This document shows positions 33,490-41,371 of a DNA stretch of 64,000 nt, piece after piece. The notes beneath the pieces were generated by a model. The model searched no databases. It was not told the origin of the DNA and worked only from the letters and a program-made list of their open reading frames with translations. Source of the stretch: Streptomyces diastaticus subsp. diastaticus (lineage in GTDB: Bacteria; Actinomycetota; Actinomycetes; Streptomycetales; Streptomycetaceae); assembly GCF_011170125.1 (NCBI RefSeq), contig NZ_BLLN01000002.1, forward strand, positions 901,501-965,500, written 5' to 3'. The stretch's first letter is position 1, and each line of letters starts with the position of its first letter. Both the position numbers and the translations under genes were made by a program.

Positions 33490-33622
33490 AAACCACCCGG
33501 ACCCCGGGCAACAGTGGGCCCCTGCTGCGGTCGTGCGGTGAAACTCTCCCGTGCGGACCCGGCGAAAAGCGAGCCGTCCACCGGGACCGGCTCATCTCTA
33601 CACGGGAACGGAGTCGCACCCC

Positions 33623-34627
33623 ATGAGCGGCGGAGCCACCGAATTCGCGAAATCGGCAGAGCTTTTCAACTCCTCGATCGCCACCTGGGCGGTCAGCGCG
33701 GCCTGGGACATCGGCCTCTTCGAGGCGCTCACCGAAGCGGATGAGATCGATATACCGTGGTACGCCAAGACGGAGGAGATGGACGAGCCCTCGCTGCGCT
33801 ACCTGCTCCGGGCACTCTCCTACGCCGACGTCGTGCAGGTCGACGCCGACCGGGTGACCAGAGGGGCCACCTTCGGGGAATTCGCCCAGTCGAAGGGGCT
33901 TTTCCAGTGGCTCACCAAGGGCTACGGATCGCTTTTCCAGCGTATGGGCGAGGTGGTCTACGACAAGCACCGCACCGGCGACTACGTCCGGCGTGACAGC
34001 ACCGCCGTGAGCATCGCCTGCCGGGACGCCAACGACGTCTTCATGGACGCCGCCTTCACCGAGGTGCTGGACGGCCTCGACTTCTCCGTCGCCGCCGACC
34101 TCGGCTGCGGCAGCGGGGAGCGCCTGATCCAGCTGGCCAAGCGCGACCCCTCGGTGACCTGCGTGGGCCTCGACATCGCGGCCGGCGCCATCGAGGTCGG
34201 CACCGCGGCGGTGGCGGCCAACGGTCTCCAGGACCGGGTGACCCTGGTGCGCGGCGACGCCCGCAGGCTGGGCGAGTACGAGGCGTTCAAGGACGTCGAA
34301 CTCATGACCTCGTTCCTCATGGGTCACGACTTCTGGCCGCGCGAGCAGTGCGTCGAACTCTTCCGGGGTATCCGGACGCAACTGCCGAACCTCAAGCACT
34401 TCGTACTCTGCGACACCCACCGCAACGCGGACGACGAAACGCCGGATCTCCCGCTGTTCACCATGGGATTCGAGACGGCGCACGCGCTGATGGGCCAGTA
34501 CATTCCCACGCGCGAGGAATGGTATTCGGTGTTCGAGGAGTCCGGCTGGAAGTGCGTGAAGCAGCACGTGTACAGCACTCCGGCGAACACCGTGATCTTC
34601 CAGCTGGAGCGAGCCGACAGTGAGTGA
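33623..34627 (+). CDS. SAM-dependent C-methyltransferase, MrsA/MppJ-like (alpha-keto acid)
   Basis: Class I methyltransferase, 334 aa. A helical N-terminal domain (about 1-140, with LFNSSIATWAVSAAWDIGLFEAL typical of the family in two parts) precedes a Rossmann core with SAM motif I DLGCGSG at residues 159-165 and acidic motif CVGLDI. It belongs by appearance to the group that methylates the beta-carbon of alpha-keto acids (MrsA for 5-guanidino-2-oxopentanoate, MppJ for phenylpyruvate, SgvM for branched keto acids, DptI/LptI for 2-oxoglutarate). The next gene, 39 bases downstream, is an aminotransferase that would return the methylated keto acid to an amino acid. The pair implies a beta-methyl amino acid in the peptide; which residue is not readable. 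It is the first gene of the plus-strand operon. Confidence 0.82.
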   Translation: MSGGATEFAKSAELFNSSIATWAVSAAWDIGLFEALTEADEIDIPWYAKTEEMDEPSLRYLLRALSYADVVQVDADRVTRGATFGEFAQSKGLFQWLTKGYGSLFQRMGEVVYDKHRTGDYVRRDSTAVSIACRDANDVFMDAAFTEVLDGLDFSVAADLGCGSGERLIQLAKRDPSVTCVGLDIAAGAIEVGTAAVAANGLQDRVTLVRGDARRLGEYEAFKDVELMTSFLMGHDFWPREQCVELFRGIRTQLPNLKHFVLCDTHRNADDETPDLPLFTMGFETAHALMGQYIPTREEWYSVFEESGWKCVKQHVYSTPANTVIFQLERADSE

Positions 34628-34666
34628 GAACGCGCTCCAGGTCCCGGACGGAACAGGGGGAGCGGC

Positions 34667-35680
34667 ATGACGGCTGTCGACGAGCAACCCCTCACCCTCC
34701 ATTCCCTGGCCCTCAACGAAACCCCGTATCCGCCTCTGGAGTCGGTGCGCAAGGCCATTGCCGACGGCATTCCCGAAATGCATCGGTACCCGCAGTTCTA
34801 CGCGGACCACCTGATGGAGTTCATCGCGGAATGGCGCGGGGTGGCGGCGGAGTCCGTGGTGGTCGGCAGCGGCTCGGTGGGAGTCGCGCTCCAGACCCTC
34901 CAGGCGTTCACCGACGGCCCCCAGGACGAGGTCGTCTACGGCTGGCGGGCTTTCGACGCCTATCCGATCATCACCGACATGGCGGGTGCCACCCGCGTCG
35001 AGGTGCCGCTCACCCGCGACGGTGAGCAGGACCTGGACCGCATCCGGGACGCCGTCACCGACCGGACCCGCGTCGTGATCCTGTGCAACCCGCACAACCC
35101 GACGGGCACCACGGTGACGGCGCGGGCCCTGGAGCAGTTCCTCGACGCCCTGCCCCCGCACGTGCTCGTCCTGCTGGACGAGGCGTACATGGAGTTCGCC
35201 CAGGACGCCGTTCTGCCGCAGGGCGTCGATCTCCTCAAGGCCGGCCGGAGCGGCCTGGTGGTCCTGCGCACCTTCTCCAAGGCGTACGGGCTGGCCGGCC
35301 TGCGTATCGGGTACGGCCTGGCCGCGCCCGAGACCGCGCGCCGCATCCGGACCATGTCGGTGCCCTACTCCATCACCGAGACCGCGCGCACCGCCGTCGT
35401 CGCCTCGGTGGGCGCCGAGGCCGAGCTGGAGGAACGCATCGCCACCCTCACCGCCGAGCGCGTCCGGACGGGGGCCGCCCTCCGGCGGCTGGGCTGGCGG
35501 GTGCTGGAGAGCCACGCCAACTTCCTCTGGCTGGACGAGCCGGAGCGGTGCGCCGCCTTCCACCAGGCGTGTGCCCGGGCGGGTGTCCGGGTGCGGCTCT
35601 ACCCCGGCGAAGGCATCCGCCTCACCATCGGCACGCCCGACGCCAACGATCTGGTGCTGCGGGCCGCGCGCGGGCTCTGA
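34667..35680 (+). CDS. PLP-dependent aminotransferase, class I/II (HisC-like)
   Basis: Fold-type I aminotransferase, 337 aa, of histidinol-phosphate aminotransferase type. Motifs: LALNETPYPPLESV near the N-terminus, GSGSVGVA (cofactor phosphate loop), NPHNPTG near residue 143, LLDEAYMEF, and the Schiff-base lysine at residue 205 in TFSKAYGLAGLRIGY. A late Arg (IRLTIG) would bind the substrate carboxylate. Set between the keto-acid methyltransferase and mbtH, it most likely transaminates the methylated keto acid (MrsB role). A true histidine-pathway hisC would sit in a his operon. It is also not a VioD-type capreomycidine synthase by length. A GGGGGAG site precedes the ATG. Confidence 0.88.
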   Translation: MTAVDEQPLTLHSLALNETPYPPLESVRKAIADGIPEMHRYPQFYADHLMEFIAEWRGVAAESVVVGSGSVGVALQTLQAFTDGPQDEVVYGWRAFDAYPIITDMAGATRVEVPLTRDGEQDLDRIRDAVTDRTRVVILCNPHNPTGTTVTARALEQFLDALPPHVLVLLDEAYMEFAQDAVLPQGVDLLKAGRSGLVVLRTFSKAYGLAGLRIGYGLAAPETARRIRTMSVPYSITETARTAVVASVGAEAELEERIATLTAERVRTGAALRRLGWRVLESHANFLWLDEPERCAAFHQACARAGVRVRLYPGEGIRLTIGTPDANDLVLRAARGL

Positions 35681-35758
35681 GCCCCCCGCCCCGAACCCCA
35701 AGCCTCCCCGGACGGGGAGCGAGACCGCCCTCGGACCGAGGGCGCCGAAAGGACGACC

Positions 35759-35968
35759 ATGGCCAATCCCTTCGACGACCCGGACGGAACCTTCAGGGTC
35801 CTGGTCAACGACGAGGGCCAGCACTCGCTCTGGCCGGACTTCATCGACATCCCGGACGGCTGGTCCACCGTGCACGGACCGGCCGGGCGCGACGCCTGTG
35901 CCGAGTACGTCGACAGCCACTGGACCGACATGCGGCCGGCCTCGCTCAGCGCCGGCAGCGGCTCCTGA
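35759..35968 (+). CDS. MbtH-family NRPS accessory protein
   Basis: Small protein, 69 aa, with the family invariants: [10 protein letters not shown] ([10 protein letters not shown]), IPDGW, a Cys-x-x-Tyr (CAEY) and W-x-D-x-RP (WTDMRP). MbtH proteins bind the A domains and are needed for their solubility or adenylation activity. This supports both NRPSs of the cluster, and its presence in the tailoring operon links that operon to the peptide. It ends 17 bases before the hydroxylase gene. Confidence 0.96.
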   Translation: MANPFDDPDGTFRVLVNDEGQHSLWPDFIDIPDGWSTVHGPAGRDACAEYVDSHWTDMRPASLSAGSGS

Positions 35969-35985
35969 CCCGGCGGGGGAGAAGA

Positions 35986-36948
35986 ATGCGAAGGCTGCAG
36001 CTGACCGAGGCCGAGCAGGGCGAGATGGACACCCTGGTCGGCCGGTTCCTGGACGCCGGACACGACTGGGACCCGCTGGTGGCCGCCGAGGCCGCCACCG
36101 CCGCGGCCCCCGGACTGCCGCTGAGACTGAGGGAGTTCCTGGCCGGGGCCCGGACCGCGGAGTCCGACATCACGGTGGTCTCCGGTATCCCCCTCGACCC
36201 CGCGCTGGTCCCCACCCCCACCGGGTGGGAGGCGGCGGCCAAGTCGGCCGCGGGGCGCCGGGAGGAGGCCGCGCTGCTGCTCTGCGGCTCGGTCATGGGC
36301 GACGCCTTCGGCTGGGAGAGCCAGCAGGAGGGGCGCATCGTCCACGACATCTGCCCGGCCCCGGGCATGGAGTCCTCACTGACCAGCGCCAGCAGCGAGA
36401 AGACGCTCTCCCTGCACACGGAGGACGTCTTCCACCCGTGCCGCGCCGACTACGTGGCACTGCTGTGCCTGCGCAACCCGGACGGCGTGGGGACCACCGT
36501 CGCCAGCGTCGAGGACGTCGACCTGCCGGCCGAGGTCCGCGGGACGCTCGCGGAGCCGAGGTTCCGCTTCTTCCCCGACGACTCGCACAGCGGACCGGTG
36601 CCGGGCCGCGAGGGCGGTCCCGCCGCCTACCCCGAGGAGCGCGTGCTGTTCGGCCCGGAACACGCGCCGTACCTCCGCTTCGACGTGGACTTCATGGCGG
36701 GCGCCGACGTGGCGGCGGCCGAGGCGGTGCGCGTCACCGACGCCCTGCTGCGGTCCTCGGCGGGGCGGGTCGTGCTCCACCCCGGTGACCTGGTCTTCAT
36801 CGACAACTACAAGGTCGTGCACGGCCGTGACCCGTTCACCCCCCGGTACGACGGGGAGGACCGCTGGCTCAAGCGGGTCAACCTGCTCCGCGACGTCCGC
36901 CGCCTCTACGCCCAGGGCCGGGTCCGCTCCCGGCTCGTCCCCGCCTGA
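35986..36948 (+). CDS. Fe(II)/2-oxoglutarate-dependent amino acid hydroxylase (VioC/AsnO family)
   Basis: Non-haem iron oxygenase, 320 aa, of the clavaminate-synthase-like VioC/OrfP/MppO/AsnO group. The iron ligands are His144 and Glu146 in SLHTEDVFHP and the distal His279 in VVHGRDPFTPRYDG; the 2-oxoglutarate-binding Arg lies in DRWLKRV. HxE rather than HxD is typical of this group. As I recall the families, HTED is closer to the arginine/enduracididine beta-hydroxylases than to the HNEN of AsnO. This agrees with the acidic pocket of A5 (basic residue), although Asn at module 3 is a possible alternative substrate. Beta-hydroxylation of the free amino acid before activation is expected. The start has GGGGGAGAAG upstream. 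It is the last gene of the operon and is followed by a strong terminator. Confidence 0.88.
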   Translation: MRRLQLTEAEQGEMDTLVGRFLDAGHDWDPLVAAEAATAAAPGLPLRLREFLAGARTAESDITVVSGIPLDPALVPTPTGWEAAAKSAAGRREEAALLLCGSVMGDAFGWESQQEGRIVHDICPAPGMESSLTSASSEKTLSLHTEDVFHPCRADYVALLCLRNPDGVGTTVASVEDVDLPAEVRGTLAEPRFRFFPDDSHSGPVPGREGGPAAYPEERVLFGPEHAPYLRFDVDFMAGADVAAAEAVRVTDALLRSSAGRVVLHPGDLVFIDNYKVVHGRDPFTPRYDGEDRWLKRVNLLRDVRRLYAQGRVRSRLVPA

Positions 36949-36964
36949 CCGGCGGGGACGGGCA

Positions 36965-36996
36965 GGTGCCCGGGGGCCCGACGGCCCCCGGGCACC
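36965..36996. terminator. Bidirectional terminator at the right edge of the NRPS cluster
   Basis: Perfect 14-base-pair stem (36965-36978 and 36983-36996) with loop CGAC, between the convergent hydroxylase (+) and ArsR-like regulator (-) genes. It probably marks the cluster boundary. Confidence 0.85.
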
Positions 36997-37030
36997 ACGG
37001 CGTGCGTCCTCGCCGCCCGGCCCCGCGCCC

Positions 37031-38011
37031 TCAGCAGGCCGGCGCGGGCAGCAGCGACACGGTCGCCGGCCCGCGGTGCGCCCCGGCGTCCTCCAGGTTG
37101 GCCAGCATGGCCCGTCCCAGCGGCGTCAGTTCGTGCCAGGCCATGTTCCGCTCACGGCGGGTGGTGATCAGGCCGGCCTTCCGCAGCACCGCCGTGTGCT
37201 GGCTGGCCCCCGGCCCGGAGATGCCGGCCAGTTGGGCCAGTTCCCCCGTCGTCCGGGGCTCCGTGAGGGCCTGGAGCACCCGGGCCCGGCCCGCGCCGAT
37301 GAGGGCGGCGAGGGAGCGCTCCCCGCCCGCCGCGGCGCCCCAGAGCGCCGGAGCGTCCTCCTCCGTGAGCGGCGCCGGCAGGTAGAGCGTCGGCTGCCCC
37401 TTGCCGTCGCTCACCTCCAGGACCTTGCGTCCCCGCGGCTGGAGGAAGAGCGAGGAGGACAGGCGCACTCCCCGGCCGGCGAGGTGCACCTCGCCGCCCC
37501 GCTCGTCGGGCAGCCGCAGCACCGGCTGCCGCCAACTGCTCCCGCCCGGCAGGTGGGAGAGCAGGTCCTCCACCCCGCCGAGGGCCAGCCGCTCGCGCAA
37601 CTCCTGCTGGCAGCGGCGTACATGGGCGGTGATCTGCCGCCAGTAGGGCTCCAGGCCGAGCTGCCAGAAGGTGTTCAGGGCCTCGCGCAGCTGCTCGCCC
37701 GTGGCACCGGTCCGTAACTGCGCGGCCCGCGTCTCGTGCGCGCCGCCTAAGGCGAGGCCCGTCAGGGCCGACGGTGAGGGGAGCCACTGCCCCAGCTGTC
37801 TCAACAACCCGAGCAGGGCGCCGAGGCCGGGCCGGACCACGGCCCGCCAGTCGGAGAGCGCGGCGCTGGGGGGCGCGGAGAGGGAACGCAGCGCGAAGTA
37901 CGTCTCGACGTGCGGAAGGACCTCGTCGCCGATGCGTACCTTGAGCAGGTCGTCGAAGGTGAAGTGGAGGTGCCTGGTCGCGGTGCGGCGTCCGGTTTCG
38001 GGCATGACCAT
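37031..38011 (-). CDS. ArsR-like winged-helix transcriptional regulator
   Basis: Regulator of 326 aa with a long N-terminal region of unknown function (residues 1-240) and a C-terminal ArsR/HTH_20 winged helix (about 245-310: LIGAGRARVLQAL...TTGELAQLAGISGPGASQHTAVLRKAGL). This is the arrangement of Streptomyces 'DUF5937/helix-turn-helix' proteins. There are no metal-binding Cys pairs, so metal sensing is unlikely. ATG 38011 is chosen because AAGGA precedes it; ATG 38005 is an alternative. It is convergent with the NRPS tailoring operon and separated by a terminator, so a link to the cluster is uncertain. Confidence 0.85.
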   Translation of the reverse strand: MVMPETGRRTATRHLHFTFDDLLKVRIGDEVLPHVETYFALRSLSAPPSAALSDWRAVVRPGLGALLGLLRQLGQWLPSPSALTGLALGGAHETRAAQLRTGATGEQLREALNTFWQLGLEPYWRQITAHVRRCQQELRERLALGGVEDLLSHLPGGSSWRQPVLRLPDERGGEVHLAGRGVRLSSSLFLQPRGRKVLEVSDGKGQPTLYLPAPLTEEDAPALWGAAAGGERSLAALIGAGRARVLQALTEPRTTGELAQLAGISGPGASQHTAVLRKAGLITTRRERNMAWHELTPLGRAMLANLEDAGAHRGPATVSLLPAPAC

Positions 38012-38453
38012 CTCTGAATCCTTTCCCGGCGGGAACGGAGCGGCGGCAGCCTCGATCCACGGCATGGCGGACCGTACGAGGCCACCGGGGCACCGGATTC
38101 CGGCCGCGCGGGCAGCGGAACCCGTGAAATCGGCACGCCGGAGGCGGCCGTGAAGGCGGAAGCGAGGAGCGGCGGGCCGGCTCAGGGCTGGCGGCGCGGT
38201 CCCATGCGCTCGGCACATCGGCCGGGGGCCCGGCCGCGCGGCCGGGCGGTGTGGGCGGACGCGACGCGTGCGGGCACTCTGATGCTGCTGGCCATGTCTC
38301 TGCTCCCCCTTGCCGTGAAGGCGGCCCCGACCCCGCGGAAGTGGTCGTCGCACCGTCGAACGCGGGTATGGCTGCCAAAGACCTACACTGCCCGCTCATC
38401 CGGCGCGGGAGGGGGTGCCGAACAATAAGTCAGCGACAGATCTGCCCGCGCCC
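38012..38453. other. Intergenic region upstream of the ArsR-like gene
   Basis: 442 bases with no annotated family. It contains one small minus-strand reading frame with a strong ribosome-binding site (listed separately at 38182-38295). A promoter firing leftward from about 38,380 is plausible but not well defined. Confidence 0.4.
38182..38295 (-). CDS. Possible 37-aa small protein or leader peptide
   Basis: A short frame starting MASSIRVPARVAS and ending RRQP, with GGGGGAGC about 6 bases before the ATG. It lies about 170 bases upstream of, and in the same direction as, the ArsR-like gene. Composition is basic (many Arg), with no domain. The strong start signal is the only reason to list it; it could be a leader peptide or chance. 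Confidence 0.25.
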   Translation of the reverse strand: MASSIRVPARVASAHTARPRGRAPGRCAERMGPRRQP

Positions 38454-40553
38454 TCAGGGCACCGCGAGCGGGATCTCGCACCACACCGTCTTTCCGGTGC
38501 CGCGCGGCTCCACACCCCACGCACTGGTCAGTTCCTCCACGAGGAGCATCCCCCGCCCCGAGGTGTGCTGCTCCGTGGCGGGCCGCCGCCGGGGGGAGGC
38601 GGGCGAGGTGTCGCTGACGGAGAGCCGCAGGGCCCTCCCGCCCCCGGCGCGCCGCACGGGCTGGGCCGTCAAGGTGGTGTCCCCGCCGGTGTGGAGCAGG
38701 GCGTTGGTGACGAGCTCGCAGGTGAGCAGCACCGCGATGTCGGCGAGCGGGCCGAGCTGCCAGCCCTCCAGCGCCTCCCGCAGATCCTGCCGGGCGGCGC
38801 GCAGGGCCTCCGGGTCGTTCGGGGCGACGACGGTCTCAAGCCGCTGGGCCGGGGTGGCCCGGCCCAGCGGGCGCCGCAGCACCAGCAGGGCGACGTCGTC
38901 CTCCTCGCCGGTGTACGGCGCCATGGCGCGCAACAGGTGGTCCGCGAGTTCGTGGGGGCCGCCGGGCCCGTCGCGGAGCGCTTCGAGGAGCCGGGCGCGT
39001 CCCGTGTCGATGTCCTCGGTACGGGACTCGATCAGCCCGTCCGTGCACAGCACCAGCGTCGAGCCGGGGTCCAGGGCCGTCTCGTGGGCCGGGTAGACGG
39101 GCTGGGCCTCCGGCGAGGTGAGGCCGAGGGGGAGTCCGCCGGGGACGTCGAGCCAGTCGGTGCCGCCGTCCGTGAGCCGCAGCACCGGGTCCGGGTGACC
39201 GGCCCGCACGATCGTGGTCATGCCGGTGCGCGGGTCCAGCACGGCGAGCAGGCAGGTGGCGAAGCGCCCGGTGTCGAGTTCGGTGAGGAAGACCGAGGCG
39301 CGCGCCATGACGGTGGTCGGCGGGTGCCCCTCGGCGGCGTACGCGCGCAGGGCGATGCGGAGCTGGCCCATGATGGCGGCGGCGGTCACGTCGTGGCCCT
39401 GCACGTCGCCGATGACGGCACCGACCCGGCCGTCGGCGAGCAGCAGCGCGTCGTACCAGTCGCCGCCGATGCCGCCGCGGGACCGGGTGGGCCGGTAGCG
39501 GGCGGCCAGTTCCAGGCCGGGCGAGTCGGGGAGGTGGCCGGGGAGCATGGCCGTCTGGAGCCCGGCGGCGAGTTCGTGCTCCTGGTCGTAGAGCAGGGCG
39601 CGTTGCAGGGCCTGGGCGATGACCTTGCCGAGGGCGCGCAGCACGGTCCGCTCGTCCTGGGGGAAGCGCGCACGGTCCGTGTAGGTGAGGCCGACGGCGC
39701 CGATGGGGGTGTCCTGGGCGATCAGCGGGAGGTAGACGGCGGCGATGGTCTGGGGGAAGTCCTCCGCGTACGCCTCCAGGGAGGGGTAGCGGGAGACGAA
39801 GTGCGCGCGGCTGGTGACGAAGACCGCCTCGCGGGTCCGGGACGCCTCGGCGAGCGGCAGGCGGGCTTCGAGCGGCGTCAGGTGGAAGTCGCGGACCAGC
39901 TCCTCGGGGATGCCGTTGGAACCGATCAGCCGCATCCGGCCTTCGTCGACCATGCCGAGGACGACGCCGGAGGCGCCGATCTGCCGCATCAGCCGGTCGG
40001 TGGTGAGGGCGTCGGCGACGTCCTCCAGGGTGAGGGTCGGCACCAGCGTGTCGCTGACGTGCCCGACGATGTCGGCCTGGCGGCGCCGCTCGCTGCGTAC
40101 CCGCCGCAGCTCCTCCGTCTGGTCGACGGCGCGCAGCTCCTGGCTGGCGTCCCGGATGATCCCGATGACCCGCGCCGGGTCCCCCGCCCGGTCGAGGACC
40201 ACGTGCCCCTGGGTGTGCGTCCAGCGCAGTTCGCCGTCGGGGAGGCGCACCCGGAAGTACAGACTGAAACTGGACCGGTCCCGCAGCGCCCGCTCGACCT
40301 GCTCCCGCACCGCCGGGAGCTCCACCGGCAGCATCCGCTCGGCGAGCGTCTCCAGCCGTCCGTCGAACTCCCCCGGCCGGAAGCCCATCACCGCGGCGCC
40401 GCCCCGGTCGTAGCGGAGCAGGCCGTCGGACAGGTCCCAGGTGAAGGTGCCCATGCCGTTGACGGCCAGCGCCACCCGGGCGGTGGAGAGCGGGTCGGAC
40501 GGTGCCTCGGTCCGCGGGTCGGGTTCGCCGGACGGGGCGGCGCTGCGCTCCAT
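38454..40553 (-). CDS. PAS-GAF-PP2C (SpoIIE/RsbU-type) phosphatase with HATPase domain
   Basis: Signalling protein, 699 aa. Order: PAS/PAC (about 20-140, FDGRLETL...GELRWTHTQG), GAF (about 160-310), SpoIIE/PP2C phosphatase (about 330-545; metal-binding GGDWYDALLL, GDVQGHD, TDGLIE) and a C-terminal HATPase_c_2 anti-sigma kinase-like domain (about 565-695; ELVTNALLHTGG, GRGMLLVEEL). Such Streptomyces proteins control anti-sigma/anti-anti-sigma partner switching. The fused kinase and phosphatase suggest opposing activities on one target, which is not encoded in the window. ATG 40553 has AGGAGGAGG five bases upstream. A palindrome at 40635-40659 lies in its upstream region. Confidence 0.92.
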   Translation of the reverse strand: MERSAAPSGEPDPRTEAPSDPLSTARVALAVNGMGTFTWDLSDGLLRYDRGGAAVMGFRPGEFDGRLETLAERMLPVELPAVREQVERALRDRSSFSLYFRVRLPDGELRWTHTQGHVVLDRAGDPARVIGIIRDASQELRAVDQTEELRRVRSERRRQADIVGHVSDTLVPTLTLEDVADALTTDRLMRQIGASGVVLGMVDEGRMRLIGSNGIPEELVRDFHLTPLEARLPLAEASRTREAVFVTSRAHFVSRYPSLEAYAEDFPQTIAAVYLPLIAQDTPIGAVGLTYTDRARFPQDERTVLRALGKVIAQALQRALLYDQEHELAAGLQTAMLPGHLPDSPGLELAARYRPTRSRGGIGGDWYDALLLADGRVGAVIGDVQGHDVTAAAIMGQLRIALRAYAAEGHPPTTVMARASVFLTELDTGRFATCLLAVLDPRTGMTTIVRAGHPDPVLRLTDGGTDWLDVPGGLPLGLTSPEAQPVYPAHETALDPGSTLVLCTDGLIESRTEDIDTGRARLLEALRDGPGGPHELADHLLRAMAPYTGEEDDVALLVLRRPLGRATPAQRLETVVAPNDPEALRAARQDLREALEGWQLGPLADIAVLLTCELVTNALLHTGGDTTLTAQPVRRAGGGRALRLSVSDTSPASPRRRPATEQHTSGRGMLLVEELTSAWGVEPRGTGKTVWCEIPLAVP

Positions 40554-40634
40554 GAGCCTCCTCCTGGCCGGACCTCCGGACCCGGACCGCGACGGCACTC
40601 GTTCCTCGGCGTGCGGCCAGGGCCCCGCGTCATC

Positions 40635-40659
40635 CGGTACGGGCCCTCGGGCCGTACCG
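40635..40659. promoter_or_regulatory. Palindrome upstream of the PP2C gene
   Basis: CGGTACGG and CCGTACCG arms separated by nine G+C bases, about 85 bases before the PP2C start codon. A candidate operator; no partner protein can be named. Confidence 0.35.
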
Positions 40660-40796
40660 TTTCGGACGCACCCGCCACACCGCGGGAGCGACTCCGCCAG
40701 GGGTGGCCGACCCTCTCATTCTGCGCGGAAACGGGTGGGCACGCCTGTCCTGGCGGATTCCCCGGGGACGAGGCCGAGGCCATCGCGGCGCCCGGC

Positions 40797-40827
40797 TTGA
40801 CCCTCACGCGGCGTGAGGCTGAAGGGT
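40797..40827 (+). promoter_or_regulatory. MerR-type promoter/operator of the VOC-merR operon
   Basis: TTGACC -35 (40797-40802), palindrome CCTCACGC-G-GCGTGAGG (40802-40818) and -10 region near 40822-40827. The roughly 19-base spacer carrying the dyad is the hallmark of MerR-family (TipAL-type) activated promoters. The expected transcription start falls at about 40834, next to the ATG at 40835, so the first mRNA is probably leaderless. The second gene of the operon encodes a MerR/TipAL regulator, which suggests autoregulation. Confidence 0.75.
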
Positions 40828-40834
40828 GGCACGC

Positions 40835-41371
40835 ATGAGCGACTACTACGACGCGTTCGTGAGCAGTCCCGTGCCCGCTCCCGGCCCCGGCGCGGTGCCG
40901 CCGGAGCCCTTCCGGGGCATCTACGGGATGCCCGCCTTCGTGGACGTCCCCACGACCGGCCGGGCGGCGTCGGTGGAGTTCTGGACCCGGGGTCTCGGCT
41001 TCTTCGAGCTGTTCGTGGTCCCCGGCACGCTCGTGCGTCTGCGCCGGTGGGCCTTCCAGGACGTGCTGCTGGTCGCGGCGCCGAGCGTCCCGGAGCAGCC
41101 GCCCGCGATGAGCTTCAGCTTCTCCGGCGTGCTCGACCAGGTCGACTCCCTCGCCGCGGCCTGCCGCGCGCTGCGCCCGGACGCGGTCGACGGGCCCCGG
41201 GACACGCCCTGGAACACCCGCGACGTGGAGGTCGTCACCCCCGAGAACGCACGGGTCGTCCTCACCGCCGCGAAGCCCTTCGACCCGGCCGGCCAGGAGG
41301 CGCGGAACCTCGCGGCCATGGGCATCACCCCGCCCGGCGCCCCGTCCTGCGACCATGGCAGGCATGGCTGA
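40835..41371 (+). CDS. VOC-superfamily (glyoxalase/bleomycin-resistance-like) protein
   Basis: Protein of 178 aa with a single vicinal-oxygen-chelate fold region (about 32-150: VDVPTTGRAASVEFWTRGLGF, then DVEVVTPENARVVLTA). VOC proteins act as dioxygenases, isomerases or drug-binding proteins. No full set of metal ligands can be identified confidently. ATG 40835 is chosen; GTG 40826 in frame is an alternative, but it lies inside the predicted -10 region. It overlaps the following merR gene by 17 bases and shares its MerR-type promoter, so it is probably induced by that regulator's ligand, possibly as a sequestering or detoxifying protein. Confidence 0.82.
   Translation: MSDYYDAFVSSPVPAPGPGAVPPEPFRGIYGMPAFVDVPTTGRAASVEFWTRGLGFFELFVVPGTLVRLRRWAFQDVLLVAAPSVPEQPPAMSFSFSGVLDQVDSLAAACRALRPDAVDGPRDTPWNTRDVEVVTPENARVVLTAAKPFDPAGQEARNLAAMGITPPGAPSCDHGRHG

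Noticed and set aside
36949..37030. Extension of the NRPS cluster into the ArsR-like regulator
   Set aside because: A strong bidirectional terminator and convergent orientation separate them; no shared element lies upstream of the regulator.
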